Of a stretch of DNA of 64,000 nt, positions 14,132-28,100 are shown piece by piece. The notes below the pieces were generated by a model. It made no database searches. It was given only the letters and a program-made list of their open reading frames with translations, and was not told the DNA's origin. Both the position numbers and the translations under genes were made by a program. Each line of letters starts with the position of its first letter. Positions within the stretch are counted from its first letter, which is position 1. Source of the stretch: Temnopleurus reevesii (taxonomy: Eukaryota > Echinodermata > Echinoidea > Temnopleuroida > Temnopleuridae); contig BQKZ01000005.1 of NCBI GenBank assembly GCA_036244855.1, positions 126,303 through 190,302 of the forward strand, in the 5' to 3' direction.

Positions 14132-14322
14132 TACAGTCAAACCTCATTAAAACGAGGTCCTTGAGACCAGAAAAATTATCTATTTATATCGAAACATTAT
14201 TATATCTGGGCTAAAATACAATAAAATGCAATAAAAGACAAAAAGATGGGACCAGGAAAAATACCTTGTTATAATGAGATCTTGTTATATCAGTGCTCTT
14301 TATATACTGAGGTTGGACTGTA
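14132..14322. mobile_element. Pogo/Tigger-like MITE, copy 2
   Basis: Same family as the copy about 600 bp to the left, in the same orientation. It starts TACAGTCAAACCTCATTA, ends GGTTGGACTGTA, has TA at both ends, and shares the internal GATGGGACCAGG motif. Confidence 0.75.
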
Positions 14323-15400
14323 CAAAAGAAAATTCATAAGAAACACATCATAGTCAATTAATCTGATGCAGAAATTAAATACATATTTTTATTGGAAGGA
14401 CTTTGCACTTTAATGAATATAAAATCGGAACTGTTGCAATAATTATATATTACTAATAAAAAGCAGCTCTTGATAACAATTGATTTAACAAAGTTCAAGT
14501 TAAAATTGACACTACAACTAGTGATCATAGTACGGAGAATTTCAAGACATGATCTTAGGTGGGAATTACAATACATTACTAAGCAATAACAAACAAATAG
14601 ATCCACAATATGGATACTCAATTATTATTCTTACTATATTTAATATTTATTAATCAATGGTTTAACGGCAGTACGTTAAGGTCGTTAAAAATAAATTGTT
14701 AATTATCTTTAGATAAATATCATCACTAAAATATTACGAAATTAAAAATTCTCTAAATTATATTATGTGTAAACATGTTTTACTATAGACAGAAAAATCT
14801 GACTCTCGGAGGGTTTTTTAAAACAATTTCTGACCTTTGGTGGTGCCCCCTCCAGAAGAAGGATGCGTAGCCAGGCGGTAGCCTCAGCGGAGCAATTTCT
14901 GATCGAAAAAGACCCGTTTTATCGGTCTAGTTATACTACTACTATGTTGTGTGGAGACAACTATTTCAGTTATGAGTTTAAAAATCCATATTCAAAGGGC
15001 CATTGAAAGAATTGGAGATATACATGTATATTTAAGTTGGAGCATTATTTTATGAATAATGATAAAGCTGTGAAAATGTTTGAATATCTACATTCCTATA
15101 CACACAGATTGTAGATAAGTAAATTGTCCACAGAGATTATCGTTGCAATGTACATGTAGTAGTTGACAACACTCTCATTTTAATTTTAAAAAAGAATGTT
15201 TCACAAAAAAATCAATGGCGACGACGATGATCCTTACAGATGATAAATATTTTGCTCATGGAAGGATATTCAACAGGTGTAAGCAGCAATATGCTAGATA
15301 ATGTATAATTTGTACATTTGAAAAGTGGTCACAGTAAAATTTCTAATTCTCAAGAAAAGGGAGAGTTGTCCTTATAATAGCAGCTGTCTGGTCGACTTAC

Positions 15401-15453
15401 CACTTCAAAAGCTCCATACAGATGAGGGTGGCTGTTTCCAAACCTTCCTCATG
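15401..15453 (-). CDS. Orphan candidate exon (53 nt)
   Basis: On the minus strand an AATAATACAG acceptor is followed by 53 open bases and a GTAAGTCG donor. One frame reads HEEGLETATLICMELLK, which looks like an amphipathic helix. I could not find a partner exon in compatible phase, so it may be part of an unrecognised small gene or chance. Confidence 0.3.
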
Positions 15454-17217
15454 CTGTATTATTAAACAAAGAATAAATGTACTAAATAATGCCCCAATAC
15501 ATGCTAATACATGTATCTCACGAAAAAAAGCTAACTGAATATGGAAGAATATCTCACATGCTCAAATTCCTTGAGTTCTCAATGGAATATACGCATACAT
15601 GTTCATGCATCATCATGCTAGTTAAAGTATAATGTTGCCATTAAGATATGGTAATTCTGTCTAGACAATACAATAACTTGATTTCTCATATCTAAGATGG
15701 ACATACATTGTATATATGTGCCGATACAACAATTAAAGATACATGACTTGTTAAGTTAGACTTTTCCAGGTAAATGCTGACTGCTTGTGATTTTTATCAT
15801 AAAAAGAGCAAGTTAAGTGTTGATATTTAATACCAATTTGCAAGACCATGCAATTCATGATACATGAATATGTTGGACTTTATTGTGCAAGTCTAAGATC
15901 AGCTATAGCACATTTTAAGTACACACATTTTTCAATAATATGCCTTGTTCAAGTTCAAGATGACTGCACTATTAAGAGTATGCTCTCTACATGTAGCTCA
16001 GGTTACATTTTTAAGGACAAATCTAAAGCAAGTGCATGTAATATAATTCCTAATACCTGTAAATCTACTGAAATTATTCTGATAGATTAAAATGATGGTA
16101 AGAGCTTAGTGGCGCAGCCCAGTTTCATCAAGCATATATTTTGGGCAAGCCATCACTTGTGCAAGTAGGTTGACCCATGTAAGCTTTGTGTAACAAAGAT
16201 ACTCTTGTGAAAATGTAGGATTTTATTGAATAGGTTCTGTAAGAATGTGTATATTAGCTGAAATTTTGTTGCTGTTTTGCTGAATATTTATAGCCGTCCT
16301 TGCCAAATTCTAACCTCTAATATTTTGGCAGCATCATATACATACTTTACAGACAATGCCTCGATTATTCAGTATATAAGATGTCAAGAAAATTTCAAAA
16401 GGTGTGTGATATGCCAAATCCACTCCTTTATCACAAACTACAAAATAGAGTGTTCCAAGCCATTTTGTCACAATCCACCAATAATTGAAGAAGACGACGG
16501 TGACAAGTCTGATACAATGATAAATGTGCCGATTCAAACATACCAACCAAAAAATGAGATTCTTTACATTCTCTATCCTCATTTGCTTTGTACGGGCTTC
16601 TCACCTATATAGATACATGTAAACAAAATGAAATCAACACCCGCCAACACCAAAGGCCTGATCAGATACACTATGTTTGAAATCACAAATATTAATTATC
16701 TAATACTTTGATCGACAAGAAATTATTGGTTATGAAGAATCACTTGCACATTGCGCAGTGTATCATCCAGGTAGAATGCTGGATACACGCTATTACCATA
16801 GTGCTCTCAATCAAAACAAAGGCTCTAGACATTGATACCACTTGGCAATTGTAAAACTCACAGAATACAATATTTGGTTGACATCTAAGCTAATATCTAA
16901 AAGGCTTTAGAGTCAGCTAGAGATTTCATCTCCACATGAAAACATCACTACAATGAATATGATCCAACAGGTCCTCTTTGAAAGAGATTATTCTAAAGTC
17001 AGCTGTCTATTGGAAGTGCTAGGATAACTCGACTGCGAACAATACCATCAACACTCATAAATGCAAGTTAAGAACCGCGGATAGTGCTATGCGTTTTTCA
17101 TGTAAATGATTCGTGCAAACCTGGGTACCCACTTCTAGTGAAGGGGCATTCGTAAACGAAGTAAATCTGGACAATTTTTCGTAAATAATAAATATTCCAT
17201 GTGTAATGGCTTCTCAA

Positions 17218-17233
17218 ACCGGAAGTCACTTCC
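17218..17233. promoter_or_regulatory. Palindromic ETS-type site (ACCGGAAGTCACTTCC)
   Basis: Two head-to-head GGAAGT cores lie in the only GC-richer patch of this stretch. ETS sites of this form are typical of housekeeping promoters. No first exon can be attached to it, so the role is uncertain. Confidence 0.25.
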
Positions 17234-18320
17234 CAAGCTCCAACAGATCGATATTGTGAGTTATTGTCGGTGGTGAGAATTGGGAATTACACAAACCTTG
17301 AAGGGTATAAGAGGCACAAAATAAAAAAATTATCTAGTTGGTAAAATGCATAAAAACAATAACCCTAAATCAACCCTAATAAGATCTGGTCTGGGTGTCA
17401 ATCATGAATGAGCTGTTTATTTGCTTCCAGCTCCTAATAATAGTAAGCAATATCATGTCAGATGAATTTATTTGGGTTAATCTATGCACTTAAACAATTT
17501 TGACAAATATTATTATTTCTACTTCAGATACCCTTTAACATGAAACATATGCACATGTTAGCATTAGCCACTTGTATCTCCAGACTGCATACTTCTGAGC
17601 TCAGCGAGCTTATTTTCTAATTTCCAAACACAATGGTTAAACACTGGCTAAAAACACAAATGAGATACTGAGCATTAGGAATCGCTTCATTCAATTGTCT
17701 TAAATCATAACAATAACTGGTGCAAAATTACTGGAAGATGGCGTTTTTTTCAATGCTTGAAGTATGAACACTGGACTAGCATGAGTAAATGTGCCCAAAA
17801 TTATACACTTCAGCTTTCCTAGTACAAGTACCTTTACAATGTATCTACAAAAAGCATCAATCATGTATTGCTTTGATTATAAGTATGCTAAGGCTACAAA
17901 ATTTGAAGGAAAACTTTTTGCCTGTACAAAATGTATAACAATGAATGATTTACATCATAGCACAAAAATCTTGTTTACTATGATTTACATCATAGTACAA
18001 AAGTAAATTACGACTGAAACATAACATATAATAAACACATGTAAGCACCATAATAATCATACATGTAAGACATAGAATGAAGCTTATTGACGATTCTAAA
18101 TAAGACACAATTTGATTGTTCACAAGGCTAAATGATACATACATATACCACTGTGAGCAAAAAGGAAAAAGGGACTGGGACAAAGCAAAGAACTTTATTC
18201 GCAATACATGAAGCTTCATGTCCCAAATTCTTAATCTTGTTCAACATTTTATCCCAAAAATTTAGAAGGATGGAAATTTCATTTGTGTCCATCTAGCTGT
18301 TGTTAATGGGGGTTGCTTAC

Positions 18321-18389
18321 TTTGTTCCAGGCCTTTGTTTCTTCTGCTCACAGAGTATAATTGATTCACTCATTATCAATGTGTTGACT
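18321..18389 (-). CDS. Orphan candidate first coding exon (ATG at 18373-18371)
   Basis: On the minus strand a TTATTTCAG acceptor leads into 69 bases with an ATG that opens MSESIILCEQKKQRPGT and ends at a GTAAGC donor in phase 2. It could precede the 15.4-kb candidate on the same strand, but the phases do not join directly, so an intermediate exon would be required and I found none. Confidence 0.22.
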
Positions 18390-20338
18390 CTGAAATAAAT
18401 GAGCATAAATTTGAAACATGATGGACAATATCTTTGATCCTACAGTGGCAGCTGCCTAGCAGAACTGAGTAATTACATATTATGCAGAGATGCCAACCCT
18501 ATGGAACAAATCGAGCATTAGAATTAGACTAAGATCACTGATTTCTATGGAGACTGAATATACCATTGGCCTACACTTGCCATATAAAAGATTGAAGCAC
18601 TTGCCCATTTGCCATAGCACTAAAATTGGCCATTGGATAGCGTCTATTAAGCTTGAATGGTTATCTTAATTCATGACAGACTTCTGGTGAGTTGACATTA
18701 TTTAAAACATGGTAAAAATGGCTCCCCGGCTGATTCACTGTGACACGCCAATGATATATCCAGTTTCTATAGAGATCAGTGACTGTGATTGAATAAATCA
18801 GTTTGAAACAGCTTAAATAGAATGTCTTAGTCAAGAAAGGGAGCAAACCTATATTTGACTAAATACTGTGAAAAAAAACCTTTTCTGTGAAGATATTCGG
18901 TCACAATTCTTCAATCACATCGATTTATCACATTTCAGTTTTACAGCTAGCTCCATTCCATGGGGTTGATAATTCTATAACAAGATGACGAAAGCAATCA
19001 AGCATGTATCTTAAAAACAAAATCTAATGCATGTATCATGAACATCAAATCATGAATTGTGGTGATTCTTGAAGTGTTATTCCATCATTTACTGTAGGAA
19101 GCAGAAAACAAATCTGAAGAATAATTCAGTTCAAGTACAAAAAGAGACCAAATTCTTAATTCTAATTCAAGTCTTCAAGCCCTTATGTTGAAGGCGTGAT
19201 TCATTGACAAGACAGTATAATGATTGAGTTCATATCACATAGACCATGATGAGTATCAGTAGATGTAACATGAATAGCACTTTGTATAACCATTACCTGC
19301 GAGTAGTACTATGTACAGGCAAGAGAGAAGCATATATCAGTCAATACTGCAGTATATACAATTTTACCACAAATACTTAAACATTTTAGCTGCTCACCAT
19401 CATCTTGACTGGATTGTAATTGTGAGGCCTTTGAAGCAAATTTAAATTTTAGATTTTTTTTTGATGAGCAGTGAGTAGATAATGAATACCAAATATGAAG
19501 CAAAAACAAACTCGCAAAGGTGTTTGTTCTATTCTAACCTCTCTTTTAGAGTATAGTATTTTGCTTGTACTCAGATTGAAATAATTAAAAAAATGACAAA
19601 AATTGGGAGTAATTTTCAACTTTCCCCAAATTATTTCAAAGAAGACATTAATCTGCATGAGAAGCACAGGAATAAATAGAACTGAAAAGTAGTTAATAAT
19701 ACATATAATGCACATCAACTGAGGCAAGTCACTGAAGTTTCATGCCAAGGTTTTTTGCCCCCCAAAAAGGACCATAAATGAGCGACAGTCATGCAAATAT
19801 GTAAGTACAGCCCAAGGCCTAAGGTCACAAATAGCGCATAGACCAACACATTGTTAATTGAATAATATATGTATGTTGTACATTCACAATGCTTCAAAGC
19901 TCGATAGTCTATCAAGATTTGTGCTTCATAATTAAAATTTGGGAGTCTGAAGCAGACTGATGAGCAAGATTGTCACACGCTCTTGCCAAGGTAGTTCAAA
20001 TTCTTAACAGTTTTGTAATTGCTCTGCCCCAGTGGTACATGTATACGCACACGACCGATAGAAAGCGTGATCCTATCTTCGTACAGAACGCCAGAATGTT
20101 GAGTCTGCTTGGGGCTGTGCTCTTTTTGCGGTCTGGCAACAATGGAAAGAAAAGAGATCGATCGGGAGGATCTAGTGCTCTCAAAAAATTGTTTAGAATC
20201 TGAACTATTGCCCAGGCGGAGCAAATTTGGGATATTCATGCGGCCTGACCGACAAATACTGCAAAATGTACTTAAAAACCTTGGCAGGGATACAGCAGTA
20301 ATCTGCTTCAATAAATGTGAACTGGCACAAGTTTCAAG

Positions 20339-22127
20339 TTAGTAATGTCCATAATCCAGAGTAGGCATCATGCTGTAGAGTTGAGATGGATCTAAAGTAT
20401 GCATGAGCTCTCTCTCATTTGGCACTGATGGCTTCGGCTGAACAGATGGTGCTTGCGGTACAGGAGGGCTTGCTGGAGCAACAGGTGCACTTCTCGTTGA
20501 CTTGGAGGAGCGCTGACGATTTGCAGATGGCGCTTTACCACCGGACTCCTCCCACAGGTCAATGCCATGCTCCTTTTTCTTATGATTCTTCAAGCTGACG
20601 TTATGCGTGAAAGAGCGTTCACAGAGGTTACATCGATAGGGCTTTTCCCCTGTGTGCTGTCTGCGGTGAGCAAGCATGTTGTGGAACTGAGTAAAGCCAC
20701 GTCCGCAATCAGGACACATGTGAGGCTTCACTTTCCTGTGGACAAGTTCATGTTTCTCCAGTCCATGGGCGGAGAGGAACTTCTTACCACAGATCTTACA
20801 GTCAAAGTCCCGTACACCTGTATGGCAGCGCATATGGGAGCTCAAGCTGCACTTGAACCGGTAGGCTTTACCGCATACATCACAGACATGCTTGAGGACT
20901 TCCCCTAGTCTCTTTGCCTGGTGCACTCGAACATGTGCCCTAAATGCCTCTTTGGTAAACATTTTTCCACACTCTTGACATAGACGCCGCTCTGCATGCA
21001 CAGCAAAGTGAAAATTCTTCTGGCCAGGTCGAAACCGAATGTAGTCATCACACTGCGGGCAATGAACAAACGTGATGGCCCACCTGTCGATTTCCTCCCA
21101 CTCTTTGAAAGGTTTTGTTTTCTTTCTCTTTTTCTTTTTCGTTCCAGTTTCATTCTCATCATCTTTCTCCTCTTCATCACCTTCTTCATCCTCATCATTA
21201 GTTTTATCTTCAGCCTCTTTATCCTCATTACCAGACATAGGCTCCCTTGGAGGAGGAGGTTCACTCTCTTGTTGACCTTCTCCTTGCTCTTCGCTGTCAA
21301 TTCTGTTTCTTGAAACACCATCATTACCTGGGTTTGGTGTCTCATCAGTCTGTCTGATGCTCATATCAACATAGGTGCTTTCCTGCGAGGGGGCATGATC
21401 AACGCTCATTATGTTACTCCCCTGTATAGTGTAGTTTTCTGTCTGCTGCTGCTCCTGCCTCTGTTCTCCTCCATCAATACCCATTTGCATGTTCTGCCCA
21501 AGTGATGTGATAACATGAGGGTACTGCCCTCCACCTTTACCCCACTCTCGACCGTCTTCGTAATGCTTCCTGTATACAGCGGCAGGATCATAACCACGAT
21601 TAGGTCCCCAAGACTGTTCCCCAGGCATCATCTGACCTGATCCCAAAGGTCTACTGTACATATTGCCTTGCATCTTACCCCATTCATTTGAATAGCTTTC
21701 ATGGAGATGCCTCTTAAACGGAGGCATCATCTCAAAGCGCCTTGAGTCTAACACATCCTGCCCATAGGCCATTGTCCGATACATGTCGCTCTCCGCCATC
21801 CTGCGCTGCTGTTCACTCTCCTGCATAGATGAATGTTGTTCTGGCATATGACCAAGGTCCTCGTATTGTTTCTCAGATTCCTGATAAGGCTTTTCTGAAC
21901 CTTGGAAGCGTTTCTCCGCCTCCTGTGCATCATTGGAGTTCTCCTCACTTCCATTCTTATGGTTGTTCAGGTCCTTTGATTTGTGGTATTCTGAATGGTG
22001 GGTCGATTCGAGATGCGTCTTGAAGGCAGTGATTCCGTCAAAGCGTAGGCAGCAGATCTTACATTCGTATCGTCTTGGAAGAGCATTCCAGTCAATGTTT
22101 CGTAAGGTGCTCATCAGTGATGGTCTC
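20339..22127 (-). CDS. Terminal exon of the zinc-finger gene: seven C2H2 fingers
   Basis: The acceptor TTTTATATTAG is followed by one base completing an Arg codon, then RPSLMSTLRNIDWNALPRRY. One finger lies near 22065-21995 and six more near 21075-20575; each keeps the C-x2-C and H-x3-5-H ligands. The finger starting CPQCDDYIRF has a longer, less typical centre. The stop TAA is at 20341-20339. Confidence 0.93.
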
Positions 22128-25100
22128 CTAATATAAAACAAAGGAGACAAAGATAAATGAAAAGATTTGAAATTGGAATTGGAGTAAGCTTGTCTTACTA
22201 AACTGTTTGCACAGTAAATAAAAAAAAAAACATGTTTTGTAATATATTCCAAGCAATATCAGTTCAGTACATTCTGATATTATTGGGTAGCCTGACATTT
22301 TCCTAAGGCGATGATTGCTAAATTTCTAATTTTCTGCCATGCACAGGGTTAGTGTTAGAATTAGGGTTGTGACAGTGTAACGTTATGCTTCAGAATGAAA
22401 TGAGAGTTAGGATTAGGGTTAGGGTTAGGTCTGACACTAATCAGGCTTATTGCGTATATTTTCGTCTAGAGCAATTGCCATGGAACCTATTATTGTTTAT
22501 CCATGTAGACGGTCGTTCACAATCCATCAGGCTTTTAAAAAGATTTTGAAAATGTTGAATGGTCCACTTGTTTAGATCATTAAATCATTTGCATAAACTG
22601 AAAATAAGACCAAATGTCATTGATGCATAGAGGTAACTTTGCCGTTATTGCTTATAAACTGATAAGTGTTGTTCCACAAACCTTCCACCTCGATGTATTC
22701 TTGGAGGTCGTGGCTTCTTGATCGATGTTATCACTTCAGTCTTTGGTTTGGGTTTACGTCCTCTCTTCTTTAGTACTTTAACAGGTGGCTCTCCTCCGTC
22801 TTTTTCCTCCACTTTCCTGACCTTGGGCGGTCTCCCTACCGGGCGCGATGACTTCACAGGCTTGGCTGCTCTGGGAGGAGAATTGGTTTCTATCAGCTTC
22901 CGAGGCTTTCGTGACTTTCGCTTGTTTCGCACTGGATTCGATGGCTAGAAAGAACAAGAATAGAAAACAGACAAATAGTTACTGAATGCTACCAGTACAG
23001 ACTTTGCATCAATGCAATTTTGGAGCTACATGTACACGTGATTTAAAACTTACACTCTGAATTGAGAGCCTGTTGAAATGATTCAGATTACAATAATTGC
23101 CACAATCAATATGTTTTGGGGCATAATGTTAAAATGTAATCTTGCACTAAATGGTGTCAATATTAAAACTTCTTTGGAAATGTTTTACCAGAGGGATTCC
23201 AAGCTCTGTATGCAAAGAGTTAATTTGTTATTGTGGTGGCACAATTTCAGAGTAGCTAGGATGATGTTGGAGTGAATATTTTCCTGTCCCCTACCTTTTA
23301 TCTGAAATTACTTTTGAATAGACTAATTGGCGAGATCATTCAGATAATTAAAGACAAACAAATGTTTGACAAGCATAAGAAATGGACAAATGAAAGTCTT
23401 TCTTTTCTCTATATCTTTTTGTAAGTAATTATTACTTGTAACTCTTTTGAAGAGTGATATGGCACTTAATTAATTGATAAACGGTAATCTCTGAGAGAGA
23501 AAATACATTTCATTTGACTAAATCATCAAAGCATGGCTCCATCGCAAGTACACACACATGATTTGGTAATTTTAAAAATTTATCAAAATCAAGCAGTCTG
23601 ACTTATGTTATTACATGTATACGATTTAATGAAAAAAATAACAAAGAATGCAAAAAAGGAGGTCATACAGTTACTACCAAGATTGAATAAAGCATGCCAT
23701 AAATCCTTCATTCCTGCAGTGTGGCTATGTTTGTCATATTTTCAATTTTAGCTTTTGGGGGCACTAAACATTGATTTTGCTCCCTCATATATTCTCAGCA
23801 TCATCAATCCTTTATGTACCACCTAGAATCCAGCGGTTGAAATTTTTAAAACAAAAAAATGGTATACAATGCCTTTAACTTCATTAGAAACCTGTAATAG
23901 CAGAAATTTGAAGGGTAAATTTCCTAACCTTATATGCTCCAAAGTCTGGATCTTCATGAGATGGATCATAATCAAAATCATCCTTCTCTTCCTCTGGATC
24001 AAAAATATCATCCAAGTCATCATCGAAATATCCATCTGCCCATTCTTCAGGCTCCTCCTCAATCACTTTCACTTGCTTGGGCTTCTTCGTCAGGGGTTCA
24101 GATTTGGAGACTTGTTTTTTCTTGCGCTTTTCAACCTTTTCTGGTTTAGGGGATGGAAGGAACTGCTGAAAGTAGGTCCTATCCATGCTGTACAAATGGA
24201 ATAGAGAATATCAAAGTAATTTAGAGAAATACAGTCATACAGTGGAAAAGAAGTCCTGCATACAAGCTCTTTAAAGATATAGTTCACTTGACAATTTTCA
24301 AATGCCTATTGTAGAATTTTGTAGAATTTTATTGACTCTTTGACCACACCTCGAGGTATGAGAGTACAAACATCCAAATATGAAACATTAATACAAGATG
24401 TAAAATATATACAAGAAAATGACATAGTAAACTGGACAACAATAGAAAAGAATTCATACAAGTAGAATGTAACACACTGAATACATAAACAACTGTCAAA
24501 CAGTAATAAGCAGATATAAAACTTTATTAATATCTAGAAACAACTACTGTGAATCATAAACTAATGAGCTGAAGCAAACCAATCAGGCCGTTTCACAATT
24601 CTTCCACTACCGGTACGTACGGGTCCGACTCTGCATATTTTCATATTTTCATATTTTCATATTTTTAGAGATCTTTAAATACAGAAATACAATCAAAGTT
24701 GGCCCAAATAAACTTTTGGCTGTCCAATAAGAGGATTGTCATAATAATAGGTGTCTCTCGGTCATAATGGACATTTCGGAATTTTGTTTCGTTCTTCTTT
24801 CTGTCATTATTGTTTTTGCCTTGTATATCTAAAGGTGCCTCAGACAGTCAAAATAGAATTTGAAAGTGTTTTTTTAATGTAGTAGAATATATATAATCAC
24901 ACGTCATCCAGTGTACAATATTTGGTTGTGAATGAAAAGAAAGATACAGTCAACCTTGCCTAAGTTGACATTGCTTGAGTCAAATATTCATCAAAGTCAA
25001 AGGCTGTTTCTATTTGTACTGATTGTATTGATTTTACCCTTTGTAAGTCAAACTTTCTATATATCGAAACAGTTGAAATATATTCACCTTCTGCAAGGTT

Positions 25101-28100
25101 GACTGTATATGAGACTTCCATAGGATCAGGTCAGTTTGTATAGTACACCAACTAATATTTTCAAGCCTTACCACTATAAATATACTGGAACAATTGCAGA
25201 ATACCCCACCATAACGAGGCATAGACACAATATAGTCTCCTCTCATAGGCTTAACTGTGTGTTGGGTATTCTGCAAGAAGGCCAATAAACTCAACATCAC
25301 AAGGTACAAAATTACTTTAAAAAAACCTACTGATTCTACTTCCAGAACAGAACAATATAATTTTAAGATAAACTTACTGATCCATCATAATCTTTGCGAG
25401 TTCCCTGTCTCCTTTGACCGCTAGATTCTCCTTCCAAGCGTCCCATCGTCCAAGCTGCTTGCCTATCCTCAACACCCGCATCTTCACCTTGCCTGGCTTT
25501 GCCTTGACAACAGGTAATCCAACAAACGTCTCCTGAGAGGCCTTCGGGGAGGAGCTACGTGTTCTTAGACGCAGTTTGATGGACACCGGTCTTTCTATGA
25601 TCTTTCCTTCATCACCATGCGCCAGCTGCGGCGATTCTTCCACAGCTGGTAAATCTGTAGACTGTTCTGCGTGTTCCTGTTGCTGTTTCCGTTGCTTATT
25701 CTGCGCACCATATCGGTGGAGATCAGAAAGTAAATGTCCTCGTTGTTTAGCCTGGAAGCGAAGACCCTGGATGTCATGTTCGATCTTGGCTACAAGCTTT
25801 TGAGTCTCTTTTATTCTGTCTTCTTCATCGATATCGTCATCGTCCTCTCCTTCATCTTCCTCATCTTCCTCCTCCTCATCATCCCCTTCTCTTATAACAT
25901 CTTCCTGATCACCATCATCATGAGTTCTATGACTGGCTTTTGGAGGATCAAAGCTACCATCTCTGCTGCAAGCTTCGTTGTGTTCACTTGGCATATAGTT
26001 TGTTTTTCTTTTCAGTTGTTCACTCTAATCGGACATCGAATGGCCCAATCTGCTTGCAGCTTTCTCCCGTCTATCATTCTGAAAAAAAGAAACACATATA
26101 AGATGGATGTCAAAGATCAGCAGATTTTGTACAATCCTTGTACAAAAACCAAACTTACAATTTATCCAGATGAGTGTCAAATGGCATATGAAAACTTACT
26201 TGATTTACAATTGCATCTCTCAACAATAAAATCCAAACAGCTTCCTGGTTTACTTTTATCTGACAACAACATTTAGTACATTGATATAATACTGTACCGT
26301 AGCTTCATCTTTACTTTTCATTTAGGGAGCCAGCAAGGCTCCTAAACTTTATTTTTGGGGAGCCTGTATAAGTTTCTGGGAGACCAATTTTATCTAGTAA
26401 TTTCATAAAAATTGTTGTATAAAAAAAGTTGGTGAACTGGCCTCGCTTGCCAACTGATTTTCTAAGGAACCCCTTTCAGTCTTGGGGACCATTTAACATC
26501 AGGCTCCCTTTAAAGTAAAACCCTGTGTACACATAGGGCACAAATAAGGTAGATGTTTATTAGTGCTGATATAATGCCGCATATGATTTATTTATGCTTC
26601 TCATTAGGCCAAAATATGATTAATATTTAAAATTTGGAATGTAAGTGCTTTCCAAGATCACCATTATAGGATAGATGCTAATCTCACCTCAATTTCTAAA
26701 GAATCCTCTTCATGTTCTTCATCTGCCTCACCCCCCGATGAACCCGATGATGATGAAGTGAACTGGGCTTCCTCTTCATTCTCTAGCATCTTATCATAAA
26801 CATAACCTCTATCCTCTGGTTCCTCCTCCTCCTCCTCATCATCATCATCATCCACATCTTCTTCTTTTATCTCTTGCTTCTCATCATAACCTCCATTTGG
26901 CCGCAAAAGAGCTGAGGAGAGGTCAAAGGTTGACACAGGATCATGGTACCCCTCTGGTGATCCCACACTCACATCTGGAGGAGTATTCATCTTGCTCTAC
27001 ACTGGAATCAAAAGATATCATGGATTAAAAATGTGACAACAACTCAAGGCTTGGCTATTTTGATACCTTGGAGCCTATACAGGGACTTACCCAGTGAAAA
27101 TGATCAAACATACCATTGTATATCTACTCACATATCTTTTAATACTGTCTTTTGGATAATGAAAATTTAAAAATTAACATTTGGCATATTAGAATTATAA
27201 ACATTCATCTGGAGAACAACAATGCTTAATTTAAAATGTATTTCAAACTTAGAGCTTGAATGTTTAAAACCCTCAACTTTAACATGATAATCAATTAGAT
27301 TTTCAAAATAATCTATGTTCTAACTACATTTTAAACACCTTTTTAATGCCATTGAAAGTTTGTGGGGATTGGTTTTAATATGTTGTTACCAATAAGCAAA
27401 TTATTCATTTGGGCCTCAGATACACTCTAATTTGGAAGTTTCTAGATCTATCGTACAATTCTTGATATATTGATATCTAAAGATCTATAGGGCACCGTAA
27501 CAAATTTGCGGCTCCAATTCAGCAAAAGTTTAGCACAAATTTCATAAGAGAGATATCGTAATTTTTTATGTAAAGCAATTTTGCTATTGATTTCTGCACA
27601 AATAAATAAGGATTAGAGACACTTGTAATCAGTAATATACTTTTCAACAAACATGCGGGTGCCTGGACAGTCTCGTCATAGATATTCTTTATCAGTCCAT
27701 TTTCGGTAATCTGATTGGTCAACTGGGACAGCATCAAACCAAAGGGATGAAGTTCTACTAAACGCCAGCAAACTGCTCCAGGACTATGTAAAGTATATAA
27801 AAAATCTCTTCAACTCTTTGGAGTACGAGTTCTTCTTCACCCAAGCAGTACTTCTGCCTTATGATAACAAGATAAATTGCTGCTACACTCTTAGTCTTAT
27901 TCCCGACAAAATTTTAGCACAAATTCATAGAATGTGATGTCATCATTTTTTTTAGTGATCATTGTCTTCGCCATAGACTTTCCCCATAGATAGATCTTGC
28001 CTTGGACCTTCCTAGTGTAGTGCCAATTACGCAAATTTACATGTACTTCAGGGGGGGGGGGGACAAAAAATGTAAACAAAAATCAAAAACCAGACTCCCC

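Larger units (their letters stand above)
8001..20338. other. Long stretch without a confident gene
   Basis: About 12 kb with no exon I can join to a gene. It holds a 19-bp minisatellite, a GGGCAGTGTTTCAC-type MITE near 10.3 kb, two pogo-like MITEs near 13.5 and 14.1 kb, and a small stem-loop near 13161-13217. Two isolated minus-strand exon candidates occur at 15.40 and 18.32 kb. A GC-richer patch near 17.2 kb contains a palindromic ETS-type site. The right end probably carries the 3' UTR of the minus-strand zinc-finger gene. Short open frames here lack splice context and coding texture. Confidence 0.5.

Noticed and set aside
16277..16612. 111-codon plus-strand open frame
   Set aside because: No splice or start context, AT-rich composition, and the opposite strand is open too.
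19973..20311. Minus-strand open frame downstream of the zinc-finger stop
   Set aside because: It follows the stop of a well-defined terminal exon and has no acceptor or known motif; more likely 3' UTR.
26988..26990. Met at 26990 as initiator of the zinc-finger protein
   Set aside because: A upstream exon at 30591-30511 joins in frame through the GTGTAG acceptor and sits next to a promoter motif; the 26990 Met could still be a secondary start.
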